49,085 nt of DNA from Methanothrix sp. (lineage in GTDB: Archaea > Halobacteriota > Methanosarcinia > Methanotrichales > Methanotrichaceae). The notes under the pieces are model-generated. The model was not told the DNA's origin. It did not search any database and saw only the letters and a list, made by a program, of their open reading frames with translations. The position numbers and the translations under genes were made by a program. The stretch covers positions 2,105-51,189 of the forward strand of contig JARYLI010000012.1 in assembly GCA_029907715.1 (NCBI GenBank). The letters run 5' to 3'. Positions 8,539 to 19,351 of this stretch are shown here, piece by piece; position 1 is the stretch's first letter; the number at the start of each line of letters is the position of its first letter.

Positions 8539-9761
8539 AGATGATCGCCAAGGAAGAGATGAGCCTGAAGGAGAGAATGGCCAGGATGAAGGTCGTTGAG
8601 GGCTCATATGCAGTTGCACATGCAGTGAAGTGCTGCGCTCCCGATGTCATATCCGCATACCCAATAACACCTCAGACCCACATAGTCGAGCACCTCTCGC
8701 AGTTCGTCGCAGACGGCGAGCTGGACTCGGAGTTTCTCACCGTCGATTCCGAGTTCTCGGCGATGTCATCACTCGTCGGGGCGAGCGCCGCTGGAGCGAG
8801 ATGCTACTCATCGACCACAAGCCAGGGGCTTGCCCTCATGTGGGAGGTGCTTTACAATGCAGCCGGTATGAGGCTGCCGATAGTGATGACCGTGGCGAAC
8901 AGGGCGCTCAGCGCGCCTCTGAACATATGGAACGACCAGCAGGACAGCGTCGGCGCCCGGGACTCGGGATGGATTCAGCTTTACGCTGAGGATGTGCAGG
9001 AGGCGGCTGATGCTATACCCCAGGCGTACAAGATAGCGGAGGATCCTGAGATCCTGACGCCGGTGATGGTCTGCATGGACGGGTTCATACTCACTCACGT
9101 CTATGAGCCTGTGGAGCTCATGAGCGCGGAGGAGGTCGAGAGGTTCCTGCCGCCGTACAGGCCAGAGCACATTTTAGACCCGAATAACCCGAAGACCTTC
9201 GGAGCGTTCGCGGACCCATCGTACTTCACAGAGCTAAGATACATGCAGTGGGATGCCCACAGGCGTGCCCTCAACAAGATAGAGACCGTAGCCAGGGAGT
9301 TTGCGGAGCAGTTCGGCCGGTGGTACGGAGGGCTGATAGACACATACCACGCGGATGATGCTGAGGTGATGATTGTAACTATGGGCTCTGTCATCGGAAC
9401 CATCAAGGACTGCATAGATATGATGCGCAGCGAGGGGCTGAAGGTGGGTCTTGTGAAGATCAGGAGCTACAGGCCCTTCCCGACCGAGGCTCTGAGAAAG
9501 GCGCTGAAGGATGCTGAGGTCGTCGCTGTCATTGAGAAGGATGTCACAGTCGGAAACGAGGGCGCGCTTCTCACAGACCTGAAGGCAGCTCTTTACAACA
9601 CGCCGGCAAGGGTTCCCGTGATAGGGTTCCCCGCTGGCCTCGGAGGCAGAGATATAACGGTCAGGGACATCCGCAGGGTCGTCGACAAGGCGATCGCAGC
9701 GCGTGACAGGGGAATTGAGGCGGAGATGGAGTTCCTAAGTCTGAGAGAGGATCTGCTTTAG
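8535..9761 (+). CDS. porA: Pyruvate:ferredoxin oxidoreductase, alpha subunit
   Basis: 408 residues from ATG 8535, which overlaps the porD stop and lies just after CTGGAGG. The earlier in-frame start at 8496 is inside porD and is less likely. The N-terminal domain shows SAYPITPQTHIVEHLSQF and FSAMSSLVGASAAGAR, the pyrimidine-binding and substrate-facing part of the alpha chain. The later part (VMIVTMGSVIGTIKD and KIRSYRPFP) is the transketolase C-terminal-like domain. The beta subunit follows. Confidence 0.92.
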   Translation: MKMIAKEEMSLKERMARMKVVEGSYAVAHAVKCCAPDVISAYPITPQTHIVEHLSQFVADGELDSEFLTVDSEFSAMSSLVGASAAGARCYSSTTSQGLALMWEVLYNAAGMRLPIVMTVANRALSAPLNIWNDQQDSVGARDSGWIQLYAEDVQEAADAIPQAYKIAEDPEILTPVMVCMDGFILTHVYEPVELMSAEEVERFLPPYRPEHILDPNNPKTFGAFADPSYFTELRYMQWDAHRRALNKIETVAREFAEQFGRWYGGLIDTYHADDAEVMIVTMGSVIGTIKDCIDMMRSEGLKVGLVKIRSYRPFPTEALRKALKDAEVVAVIEKDVTVGNEGALLTDLKAALYNTPARVPVIGFPAGLGGRDITVRDIRRVVDKAIAARDRGIEAEMEFLSLREDLL

Positions 9762-9771
9762 GAGGATCTTT

Positions 9772-10674
9772 ATGGAGAAGCTACTTGCACCCGGGCACAG
9801 GGCATGCGCAGGATGCTCAATGCCAACTGTGATCAATCTGGTACTGGACGCCGCTGGACCCAACACGATAGTTGCAACGCCAACAGGATGCATCGAGGTG
9901 ACGACAACACCGTATCCTGAGAGCGCCTGGAGGGTTCCGTGGATCCACTCGCTCTTCGAGAATGCAGCGGCTGTCGCCTCTGGAATAGAAGCCGCTCTCA
10001 ATCACTTCGGGAAAAACCATAACGTCTTCGTCATAGCCGGCGATGGCAGCACACTGGACATAGGCATGGGCTGCATATCCGGCATGTTCGATCGCGGGCA
10101 CAATGTGAAGTATGTTTGCTATGATAATGAGGCGTACATGAACACAGGCGTCCAGAGGAGCAGCTCGACACCTCCATGCACATCAACGACGACCACGCCA
10201 TCCGGAAAGGTCAGCTTCGGAAACCCGAGGCCGAAGAAGGACATGCCCGCCATAGCTGTCGCACACAGAGTGCCGTATGTCGCAACAGCCTCTGTCGCCT
10301 ATCCTGTGGACCTCAGGCGGAAGGTGAAGAGGGCCATATCGATTCCAGGGCCTGCGTACATACAGGTCAACGCGCCGTGCATCACAGGCTGGTCGTTCGA
10401 GGCTGGGACCACTGTGGAGATAGCGCGGCTTGCGGTCGAGACCTGCCTCTGGCCTCTCTACGAGTACGTCAACGGAGAGCTTGCTGGCGTCAAGAAGATC
10501 CATGTAAAGAGGCCTGTTGAGGATTACCTCAAGGCACAGGGGAGGTACAGGCATCTCTTCCGCATGAAGGGTGGAGATGAGATGATCCGGGTCCTCCAGC
10601 AGATGGCTGATGAGAACGCCCGGAAGTTCGGACTTCTTTATGAGGGAGATGTCACGTGTACGTCGGGAGAATAG
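9772..10674 (+). CDS. porB: Pyruvate:ferredoxin oxidoreductase, beta (TPP-binding) subunit
   Basis: 300 residues. APGHRACAGCSMPT near the N-terminus supplies cluster cysteines. The thiamin diphosphate motif begins IAGDGSTLDIGMGC and continues to YDNEAYMNTGVQRSSSTP. The ATG at 9772 follows GGAGGATC. The last 19 nt overlap the purO start. It completes the por set in the order gamma-delta-alpha-beta, which is common in archaea. Confidence 0.93.
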   Translation: MEKLLAPGHRACAGCSMPTVINLVLDAAGPNTIVATPTGCIEVTTTPYPESAWRVPWIHSLFENAAAVASGIEAALNHFGKNHNVFVIAGDGSTLDIGMGCISGMFDRGHNVKYVCYDNEAYMNTGVQRSSSTPPCTSTTTTPSGKVSFGNPRPKKDMPAIAVAHRVPYVATASVAYPVDLRRKVKRAISIPGPAYIQVNAPCITGWSFEAGTTVEIARLAVETCLWPLYEYVNGELAGVKKIHVKRPVEDYLKAQGRYRHLFRMKGGDEMIRVLQQMADENARKFGLLYEGDVTCTSGE

Positions 10675-11255
10675 TCGCAGTCGGAATCTCCGGCGATGGG
10701 GTCTGGGTGGGCTACAGGGTCTCATCCAGATCCTTCCCGAACCGCAGGGCAACTGCATCCGGATCCTCGATATTTGTGCATCCTCTCGATCCATCCGATC
10801 TCCTGAAGAACCCCTACATAACATATCCATGCATAAGAGCCTCGAATGATTTCGCGGTCGTATCGAACGGAGATCACACAGACATGATATTCGACCGGAT
10901 CGAGGACGGGTCAGGACCTCTGGACGCCGTGGCCCTGAGCCTGGTGGCCTACGGTTACGAGAGGGATGATCTCCGGACTCCTAGAATCGCCGGCGTCGTC
11001 TCAGGGCGGCGCGCGGTCATGGGAATCGCGGCTCACGATGAGATCCACGTCAGGGAGATCGAGCTTCATGATGGGGATGCATGGATGGTGGCGACGTATG
11101 AGAAGACCGGATTCGAGCCCGTATCCATGGAGGGGACTAGCGCATCGAGCATCGCTAGATCCCTCTTCGGCCTCCCCTTCGAGCGTCCGGTGTGCTCTGC
11201 TGCTGCGTTCAGGAAAGGAGATGGCTTTGAGCTTGCTGTGTACAATCCAAGGTGA
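10656..11255 (+). CDS. purO: IMP cyclohydrolase, archaeal type
   Basis: 199 residues, matching archaeal PurO (about 200). It begins VYVGRIVAVG and contains SNGDHTD, a conserved segment of the Ntn-hydrolase-like fold. PurO closes FAICAR to IMP, the last step of purine synthesis, replacing bacterial PurH. It starts with GTG at 10656 inside the end of porB, and its stop lies five bases before the ftr ATG, so it is wedged between two C1/C2-metabolism genes. Formyl transfer links purine synthesis to the same C1 pool, but the operon position may be fortuitous. Confidence 0.9.
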   Translation: MYVGRIVAVGISGDGVWVGYRVSSRSFPNRRATASGSSIFVHPLDPSDLLKNPYITYPCIRASNDFAVVSNGDHTDMIFDRIEDGSGPLDAVALSLVAYGYERDDLRTPRIAGVVSGRRAVMGIAAHDEIHVREIELHDGDAWMVATYEKTGFEPVSMEGTSASSIARSLFGLPFERPVCSAAAFRKGDGFELAVYNPR

Positions 11256-11260
11256 TCCGA

Positions 11261-12154
11261 ATGGAGATTAATGGTGTGGAGATAGATGATACGTTCGCGG
11301 AGGCGTTCCCGATAAAGATTGGGAGGGTGCTGATAACCGCGATCAGTGAGCGCTGGGCGCTTGAGGCGGCCCGCGAGGCCACCGGCTTCGGGACCTCGGT
11401 GATAATGTGCCCTGCTGAGGCCGGAATAGAATGTATTGTTCCAACCACCGAGACGCCTGACGGTAGGCCCGGGGTATACATACAGATATGCAACATGAGC
11501 TGGAAGAGCCTGGAGACGTCGCTCCTGGCGCGCATAGGCCAGTGTGTCCTCACAGCTCCTACAACAGCTGTGTTCAACGGCCTGCCCGGGGCTGAGAGGC
11601 AGTTCGACACAGGAAAGAAGCTGGGCTACTTCGGAGATGGATACCAGTGCGAGATCGAGTACTGCAACAGGAAGTTCTGCAAGATCCCCATCATGGAGGG
11701 TGATTTCCTCGTGGAGGAGACCATCGGGGCAGTTGATGGGATAGCCGGCGGCAACTTCTACATTCTGGGGCAGAACCAGCCTGCTGCGCTCATGGCCGCT
11801 GAGGCCGCGGTCGATGCGATAAGCAAGCTCAGAGGGACGATAACGCCGTTCCCGGGAGGCGTGGTCGCGAGCGGCTCCAAGGTCGGGAGCAGGTACAAGT
11901 TCCTGAAGGCCTCTACGAATGTTGCATTCTGCCCCAGCCTGAAGGAGCAGGGGGTCTGCGCACTTCCTGAGAACGTCACTGCAGGGTACGAGATCGTGAT
12001 CAACGGGATAAGCAGGGAGGCGATAGAGGAGGCGATGCGCGTCGGGATCAGGGCTGCCTGCAGGGTTCCCGGCGTGATCAGGATATCCGCGGGGAACTTC
12101 GGAGGCAAGCTGGGGCCGCATCAGTTCCATCTGCACAGGATACTCGAGCAATGA
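11261..12154 (+). CDS. ftr: Formylmethanofuran:tetrahydromethanopterin formyltransferase
   Basis: 297 residues from ATG 11261 (MEINGVEIDDTFAEAFPIKI), the family's standard N-terminus. An in-frame GTG nine bases earlier is less likely. Highly conserved segments include ATGFGTSVIMCPAEAGIE, TPDGRPGV and SAGNFGGKLG. The enzyme moves the formyl group from formylmethanofuran to H4MPT (or H4SPT), the second step of CO2 reduction to methane; in an acetate-using methanogen it runs mainly for biosynthesis or oxidation. Last gene of the por-purO-ftr run. Confidence 0.96.
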   Translation: MEINGVEIDDTFAEAFPIKIGRVLITAISERWALEAAREATGFGTSVIMCPAEAGIECIVPTTETPDGRPGVYIQICNMSWKSLETSLLARIGQCVLTAPTTAVFNGLPGAERQFDTGKKLGYFGDGYQCEIEYCNRKFCKIPIMEGDFLVEETIGAVDGIAGGNFYILGQNQPAALMAAEAAVDAISKLRGTITPFPGGVVASGSKVGSRYKFLKASTNVAFCPSLKEQGVCALPENVTAGYEIVINGISREAIEEAMRVGIRAACRVPGVIRISAGNFGGKLGPHQFHLHRILEQ

Positions 12155-12323
12155 GTGTCGCTGTTCAGCGGGATCTGCCCCCCATTTTTGAGAGCAGCAT
12201 CATGCGGTGAGCTGATCCAGATCTGAATGCTTCGCTGCCCTCTTGAAAGACTCTCACGCTGTCGGCTGAGTCCAGACTGAGCTCTGAGTCGAAACTGACG
12301 ATCGGCCTGTAAAAACAGTTGGA

Positions 12324-12396
12324 TGGACACGGCGGGATTCGGACCCGCGGCCTCTACCTTGCGAAGGTAGCGATCTTCCAGCTGATCTACGTGCCC
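12324..12396 (-). tRNA. tRNA-Ala (anticodon CGC)
   Basis: The reverse strand folds into a 73-nt cloverleaf. The acceptor is GGGCACG/CGTGTCC, including the G3-U70 wobble that identifies alanine tRNAs. The anticodon stem-loop is CTACC-TTCGCAA-GGTAG, and the T arm is GCGGG-TCCGAAT-CCCGC with discriminator A. CCA is not encoded. It starts only 13 bases after the aEF-1beta stop on the same strand, so it is probably co-transcribed. Confidence 0.95.
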
Positions 12397-12409
12397 ACAA
12401 ATTGGGAGG

Positions 12410-12679
12410 TCAGATGAGGCCTACCTCCTCGACCTCGACCGACTCCACGCCCTTCACCTTTGAGAACGCCTCCTCCACCTCCGCCGTCCCGCCGCCAGCC
12501 CTGTCGTCAAGGAGGACAACAGCTATCAGCGCCTTGAGGCCGAAGGCGATCGGTCGCACATCCATTGCGTGGAGCTTTACGGATGCTGGAACAACTGACC
12601 TGATGGATTCCTTCAGGGATTCCATGTCTATTTCAGTGCTCTCAGGCATGATTCTGATCTTTGCGGCTACAGTTCCCAT
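12410..12679 (-). CDS. Translation elongation factor 1-beta (aEF-1beta)
   Basis: 89 residues from ATG 12679 ([20 protein letters not shown]), with GAGGTG six bases upstream. Length and the ferredoxin-like beta-alpha-beta pattern fit archaeal aEF-1beta, which exchanges GDP for GTP on aEF-1alpha. The C-terminal [14 protein letters not shown] resembles the family's end. A GTG further upstream (12709) would overlap the preceding zinc-ribbon gene and is unlikely. Confidence 0.88.
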   Translation of the reverse strand: MGTVAAKIRIMPESTEIDMESLKESIRSVVPASVKLHAMDVRPIAFGLKALIAVVLLDDRAGGGTAEVEEAFSKVKGVESVEVEEVGLI

Positions 12680-12689
12680 CTTCAACACC

Positions 12690-12857
12690 TCATGGACCGG
12701 TGAAACCACAGCTCTTGCATGTGTAGATATTGCTCTGCTTCTTGCATCTGTTGCATCTGGCGATGATCACACCACAGCTCGGACATGGAAATCTGACGCC
12801 TCCGGTGCCAAGCAGGGTAACACCGCACGATATACACTTCTCTGGTACGTCTTTCAT
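12690..12857 (-). CDS. Small four-CxxC zinc-ribbon protein
   Basis: 55 residues containing four CxxC pairs (C8/C11, C25/C28, C35/C38, C47/C50), enough for two zinc sites. This matches the short archaeal zinc-finger family usually found next to aEF-1beta, thought to be RNA- or ribosome-associated. The frame stays open upstream to 13181, but the start at 12857 has GGAGA just before it and a TATA box at 12889-12898. It lies 10 bases upstream of aEF-1beta. Confidence 0.87.
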   Translation of the reverse strand: MKDVPEKCISCGVTLLGTGGVRFPCPSCGVIIARCNRCKKQSNIYTCKSCGFTGP

Positions 12858-12888
12858 GCTTCTCCGGTCACTCCTTCTTGACGTCCTG

Positions 12889-12898
12889 CTATAAACTT
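12889..12898 (-). promoter_or_regulatory. TATA box of the zinc-ribbon / aEF-1beta / tRNA-Ala unit
   Basis: On the reverse strand CGCAAAGTTTATAGC, about 35 bases before the ATG at 12857, with a purine-rich BRE-like CGCAAAG. It supports the short start of the zinc-ribbon gene. Confidence 0.6.
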
Positions 12899-12902
12899 TG
12901 CG

Positions 12903-13359
12903 ATCTGAACAGCAGATGCCCAAAAAGCATGACAAATGCATTTGTCGCCCGTTAACCGCGGGCCGAACATTCGCGTTATGCACGCTGTTTTCCTGTGTTT
13001 CATGCCAACTGATGTTAGTTCTGTCATGCTCCAGGATGATTTGATCCTGAGTTCCCCATTTTTGGGCATACGGAACCGGAAGATAACGATTAGTGATGCC
13101 TATCAGGCTTCGCTCAATTGGTTTAACATGGAGTGGTAGCCCGGTTTTAGACGTTTCAGTGCCCAAATGATGGGGAGGCAAGGTTCGATCTCATTCCTGG
13201 CATATGCGGATTCATGGAGATTCAGTGGATCGCAAACACATCCTTGATCGGGTGAGTATTCCTATTAACCCCCCCTTTTCTGCGATCTGCCCATGTCGCT
13301 AAGTGATTATATAGATTATATTTTATATAATATAAAGCAGGTATTTAGGGATTCTCGGA
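12903..13359. other. Gene-free stretch
   Basis: An open frame on the minus strand (13181-12858, in frame with the zinc-ribbon protein) has no recognisable domain and crosses that gene's promoter, so I do not call it. 13300-13340 is an AT-rich run (ATATAGATTATATTTTATAT). Nothing else identified. Confidence 0.4.
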
Positions 13360-13980
13360 TTACCATATCACAGTCCCGCGGCATCTCTCAGGCAGCTCTT
13401 CAACCATCGCGATGAGCTCATCGGGAACGGAGCCGTTGAGGACGAAGCATCTCGTCCCACAGGATTCGATTATCCTCAGAGTGCCCTGATCCACGCAGCT
13501 CCGATGCCCCATGAGCTCAGATGCTCTCACAGCAGACACCAGCCTCCCTGAAATCATGACCCCATCGACATCCGTCACCTTTATCATATCCGAGCCGAGC
13601 CGGCACGCCACAAGCGCCGCGATGGCATCCGATGTGTAATCCCAGCTGTGCTCCAGCCCCCTGTCGTTCTCCAGGAGATACCTGTAAGGCCTCAGGACGC
13701 GAACACCCTGCGATTGAGAGAGAGCATCCACAGGCTCTGCGCCAGTCCCGTCTGTCAGGAGATACGCGTACTCCTCCATGGCCAGAACCGCCATCCAGTG
13801 CGCGGCCTCGTCGCTCACCATTCCCCTGTTATAAAGAGATCTCACAAGATCCGCCATCGGGCCGCCACCCGGAACCACCAGAAAGCCGTACCCGCTCTCA
13901 GCGAGAATGGAGAGCCTCAGAACGATCTCCTTCGCGCATCCGATCAGGCTTCCACCGATCTTCACGACATAAAAGCGCAT
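13360..13980 (-). CDS. Amino-acid-kinase family protein, MfnE-like
   Basis: 206 residues with the amino-acid-kinase fold: VVKIGGSLIG at the N-terminus (phosphate loop), LVVPGGGPMAD (substrate/ATP glycine loop) and MIKVTDVDGVM (nucleotide site). Length and composition match the archaeal MJ0458-type kinases, of which MfnE phosphorylates an aminomethylfuran intermediate in methanofuran synthesis. Other members of the superfamily (uridylate, fosfomycin or isopentenyl-phosphate kinases) cannot be fully excluded. It lies 77 bases downstream of NAD kinase on the same strand, possibly in one operon. Confidence 0.72.
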   Translation of the reverse strand: MRFYVVKIGGSLIGCAKEIVLRLSILAESGYGFLVVPGGGPMADLVRSLYNRGMVSDEAAHWMAVLAMEEYAYLLTDGTGAEPVDALSQSQGVRVLRPYRYLLENDRGLEHSWDYTSDAIAALVACRLGSDMIKVTDVDGVMISGRLVSAVRASELMGHRSCVDQGTLRIIESCGTRCFVLNGSVPDELIAMVEELPERCRGTVIW

Positions 13981-14057
13981 GGTTTGTGTTGGAGAGCTGG
14001 GTAGATCTTAATCCTCGCGCATGTCACATCCCGGGCGCTCCGCGAATCTCCTCACGA

Positions 14058-14859
14058 TCAGACGAGCTTGGCCTTGACCTTCTCGTAGAACCCATCCCTG
14101 CTGGCCTTCACGAACCGCGCCGGCCTCTCAGCTCTTCGCATGATTATCTCATCGCCATGCGTCACTGTCGCCATCGTCTGGCCGTCGACGACGACCAGCG
14201 CCTCCTTTCCCGGGAGCTTCAGATCGACCTCTATCAGACTGTCCCCGCGGATCACCCAGGGCCGGGCTGAGAGCTTGAACGGTGCCACAGGCACCAGGAC
14301 TATCGCATCCAGGTGCGGGTCCACTATGGGCCCGCCGGCGGACATCGCATATGCTGTGGATCCTGTGGATGTCGCGAATATCATGCCGTCTGCGCGAAGC
14401 CGCTCCAGTGGCGATCCGTTGACCTTTATATCGAAATCGAGCATCTTGGCGGGACTGGAGGTTATGAGCGCGACCTCATTCGTCGCGGGCGGGAGCCTCT
14501 CCCCACGCAGCAGGGTCTCTATCCTGGTCCTCTCATCAACCTCAAAACCGAGAAGCAGATGCTCGATGGTCCTGACCGCATCCTTCGGCTCCACATCGAC
14601 AAGGAACCCCACTGTGCCCATGTTTATGCCAAGAATCGGCCTGGGATCCTCCATCTTGTGTATCGTCCTGAGGATGGTACCGTCTCCACCTATCGAAACT
14701 ATGAAGTCAACATCCATCTCCCCTACCGGTGTGCCCTTCAACCCAAGATGCTCCGCGAGCTCCGGATCGACAAAAATCTCAGCCCTGTCCCTGAAATGAT
14801 CTATGAGGGATCCTGCAAGTTTTATCGAGTCTGCATCGTTTCGTGAGACAAAGCCTATT

Positions 14860-14873
<14 letters not shown>
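14058..14873 (-). CDS. nadK: NAD kinase
   Basis: 271 residues. The diagnostic GGDGT is at 62-66, with LGINMGTVGFLVDV, TNEVALI and ATSTGSTAYAMSAGGPIVDP following in family order. It converts NAD to NADP using ATP or polyphosphate. The start is GTG at 14873, overlapping the end of the phosphatase gene by 14 bases, with GAGGGTG serving as both ribosome site and start. Fusion proteins of NAD kinase with an inositol-phosphatase domain exist in methanogens, and here the two activities are adjacent, separate genes. Confidence 0.93.
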
Positions 14874-16351
<1,478 letters not shown>

Positions 16352-16399
16352 CACTCCATGAGGAGACCGGTTCTGCGAGCTGTCGTAATCCGGTGCCCC

Positions 16400-17680
16400 T
16401 CATCTCCTCATCCGGATGCGCACGGATTCCGCGTGCGCCCTCAGCCCCTCAGACTCTGCCATCTTTATTATGACATCTGCGAGCGATTCGAGGCCCTCAC
16501 CGGTCATGCTCTGTACTGATATCTTCTTTGTGAACGCATCTATGTTCAGGCCGGAGAAGATCTTTGCATAACCTGCTGTGGGAAGCACATGGTTCGTCCC
16601 TGTTGCGTAATCGCCGGCGGCGACCGGCGTGTAGTGCCCGAGAAAAACAGATCCCGCGTTTCTGACCATGTTCAGAGCATCCATCGGATCCCTGACCATC
16701 AGCTCCAGATGCTCCGGAGCGAATGCATTCGAGAACGCCATGGCATCATCCAGGCTCTCGGCAAGCAGGAGAGCGCATCGCTCCAGGCTCGCCTGGACTA
16801 TATCCCTCCGCTCTGTCTTTTCTGCCTGGGATGAGAGCTCTGTCTCAACCGCCCTCATCAGTGGCTCGCTGGTTGTGACCACGACAGCTATGGATGATGG
16901 GTCGTGCTCCGCCTGAGCGATCATATCTGATGCTATGAACTCAGGATCAGCGGATGAATCCGCTACGATCAAAACCTCTGAAGGGCCAGCTGGAAAATCT
17001 ATCTCGACGCTACCCCTGACGAGCATTTTCGCTGCGGTGACGTACACATTCCCGGGCCCGACTATCTTCTCAACCCGCTCGATGCTCTCCGTGCCGAGAG
17101 CCATGGCAGCTATCGCCTGAGCCCCACCAAGCTTGTAGATCTCATCCGCTCCGGCGATATCCGCGGCAGCAAGCGTTAGCGGTGCGATTCTGCCAGAACC
17201 ATCCGGAGGTGTACATACGACCACCCTCTCAACGCCCGCGACCTTTGCTGGAATGACACACATCAGCGCAGAGCTGGGATACGCTGCCCTTCCTCCAGGG
17301 ACATAGGCGCCGACGCTCTCCAGCGGCACGACCTTCTGCCCTGCGACGACGCCTGGCGCGACCTGGTAGAGCCAGAGATCCTTTGTCCGCTCCTCATCGT
17401 GGAATGCGTAGATGTTCTGGGCCGCGAGCTCAAGAGCGCTGAGAATGCCCTCATCCAAAGCATCGTACGCTTCCTCGATCTCATCCTCTGAAACCCTGAA
17501 ACTCTCGAGGCGCACTCCATCGAACCGCTCCGTGTACTTCCTCAGGGCTTCATCGCCGTTCTCTGCTACATCCATCACTATATCGTTGACCCTCTGCAGG
17601 ACATCCTGTATTCCGATCTCTCTAGAAAGTAGAACCTTCAGGTCCTCTGAACTCAGCTCATTAAGTTTCTTCACGATCAT
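16400..17680 (-). CDS. hisD: Histidinol dehydrogenase
   Basis: 426 residues, standard size. Diagnostic blocks: [48 protein letters not shown] (zinc ligands) and [10 protein letters not shown]. It oxidises histidinol twice with NAD to histidine. It is 12 bases downstream of the DNA ligase gene and is the last of four co-directional genes, although its pathway (histidine) differs from that of homoserine dehydrogenase. Confidence 0.96.
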   Translation of the reverse strand: MIVKKLNELSSEDLKVLLSREIGIQDVLQRVNDIVMDVAENGDEALRKYTERFDGVRLESFRVSEDEIEEAYDALDEGILSALELAAQNIYAFHDEERTKDLWLYQVAPGVVAGQKVVPLESVGAYVPGGRAAYPSSALMCVIPAKVAGVERVVVCTPPDGSGRIAPLTLAAADIAGADEIYKLGGAQAIAAMALGTESIERVEKIVGPGNVYVTAAKMLVRGSVEIDFPAGPSEVLIVADSSADPEFIASDMIAQAEHDPSSIAVVVTTSEPLMRAVETELSSQAEKTERRDIVQASLERCALLLAESLDDAMAFSNAFAPEHLELMVRDPMDALNMVRNAGSVFLGHYTPVAAGDYATGTNHVLPTAGYAKIFSGLNIDAFTKKISVQSMTGEGLESLADVIIKMAESEGLRAHAESVRIRMRR

Positions 17681-17692
17681 TTTAAAAGCTCC

Positions 17693-19351
17693 TTATCTCC
17701 TAGATCTGCCCCTCTGAAGCCGGTATATCTCGCTGATCCTCTCCAGCGTATCGGCCTCAGATGGCGATTTATCATCCCTCACGGCTATCAGCCTCGGAAA
17801 ACGCAGGGCGTAGCCAGATGAGTAATTGGGGCTCCTCTGGATCTCCTCATAGCCGACCTCGAAGACGATCTGCGGATGGACCTCCACCTCCATCCCCTCC
17901 TCCTTGACGATCAGGTCCCTGAAGAGATCGGTGAGCTCCGCGAGCATCTCATCGGTGATCCCTGTTGCGACCCAGCCGACGTCCTTCAGCTCCCCGGTAT
18001 CAGAGTCGACGCAGGCGAGCCTGTAAGAGCCGAGAAGGTTCGCCCTCTTTCCCTCTCCCCATCTCGCCCCGATAACCACGAGATCAAGGGACTCGAGAAG
18101 CGGCTTGATCTTGAGCCAGTTCTTGCCCCTCTTGCCCGGAGAGTACACAGATGCTGGATTCTTGAGCATCACGCCCTCATGCCCGGCTGCAAGCGCCTCT
18201 CTGTAGATCTCCTCCACCCTCTGGACATCGCTCGTCACGACCTGCTCAGCTATGATCTCAGGATCCGCCACGCTGACGAGGACCCTCCGCCTCTCCTCAA
18301 GAGGTTCATCAAGAAGGCTCGCCCCGTCCATGTATATTATGTCGAAGAGGTGCAGGTTCAGGGGTATCGTCTTCGCAGTCCTCGCGACTCCGTACTTCCT
18401 GCGGAACCTCCTCAGTATCTCCTGGAACGGAAGCGGCCTCCCGTCCTCGCCTGTTGCAACAGCCTCCCCATCAAGGATTGCTGTTTCAGCCCTGACATGC
18501 GCTATCACGATCTCCCGTATCTCAGGCAGGGACGATGTGACATCCTCCAGCCTGCGGGAGAATATCCTGACATTTTTACCATCCTTGTGGATCTGGACCC
18601 TGGCGCCATCGAACTTCCACTCCACCGCTGTCGCGCCCTCTGCAAGCGACGCCTCAATGCTCTCACCGATCTGCGCGAGCATCATCTTGATCGGGCGGTT
18701 TATGCTTATGCCAAGCTCGTTCAGCCTTTTGAGCTTCGTGTACTCTGCGACCAGCCCGAGATCATTCGTCAGGTTGTACGCCCTCTCGACATCCTCTTTT
18801 GACGCTCCGAATGCCTTTGCTATCGCGTCCCTCACCAGACCCTCGCCGACGCCAATCCTCATGTCCTCCATCGCGAGCCTGGCTATGTACTTCGCCTCCA
18901 GCGGCGAGGCCTCGCTGAAGAGGTACTGAAGGTTCTTCACCCTGATATCCTGGCTGCCCCTGCCAGAGGCCTTTGCTATCGAGAGGAACCTCTGATAGAC
19001 ATCCTTTATATCCAGACCATCGCTTCCGGAGAAGGCTGCAAGCGTGAGCGGTTTTCTCCTCTCAACAGCCCTGTACGCGACGAGCCCGGGATCTCCGGTG
19101 GCCCGGAGAAGCTCTTTTATCGCTTCAGGGCTCAGACCAGTGGCCTTGCTTATGGACTCGTAGAGCAGGCTCGGGCCGACGCCTAGCTCCGTGCCAGGTA
19201 TGACAACACCCATGACGAAGCCTGCGACGATTCTGAGATCATCAGGTTCCAGAGCTGAGAGAAATGATGCCAGTATGTCCGTCTTCTCCAGGGAGCCTGA
19301 TGTCTGTGATATCCGCTCGCAGAGCTCTGCGAATCTCGCGAAGCCTGTCAT
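17693..19351 (-). CDS. lig: ATP-dependent DNA ligase
   Basis: 552 residues, matching archaeal replicative ligases (about 550-600). An N-terminal DNA-binding domain occupies about 1-220. The nucleotidyl-accepting lysine is K246 in EWKFDGARVQ, followed by IFSRRLEDVT, AILDGEAVA, EGVMLKNP and NWLKIKP (motifs III-V). It seals nicks in replication and repair. It overlaps the homoserine dehydrogenase stop by one base and lies upstream of hisD. Confidence 0.95.
   Translation of the reverse strand: MTGFARFAELCERISQTSGSLEKTDILASFLSALEPDDLRIVAGFVMGVVIPGTELGVGPSLLYESISKATGLSPEAIKELLRATGDPGLVAYRAVERRKPLTLAAFSGSDGLDIKDVYQRFLSIAKASGRGSQDIRVKNLQYLFSEASPLEAKYIARLAMEDMRIGVGEGLVRDAIAKAFGASKEDVERAYNLTNDLGLVAEYTKLKRLNELGISINRPIKMMLAQIGESIEASLAEGATAVEWKFDGARVQIHKDGKNVRIFSRRLEDVTSSLPEIREIVIAHVRAETAILDGEAVATGEDGRPLPFQEILRRFRRKYGVARTAKTIPLNLHLFDIIYMDGASLLDEPLEERRRVLVSVADPEIIAEQVVTSDVQRVEEIYREALAAGHEGVMLKNPASVYSPGKRGKNWLKIKPLLESLDLVVIGARWGEGKRANLLGSYRLACVDSDTGELKDVGWVATGITDEMLAELTDLFRDLIVKEEGMEVEVHPQIVFEVGYEEIQRSPNYSSGYALRFPRLIAVRDDKSPSEADTLERISEIYRLQRGRSRR

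Noticed and set aside
12858-13181. N-terminal extension of the zinc-ribbon frame
   Set aside because: It crosses the TATA box and ribosome site of the 55-residue form and matches nothing I recognise.
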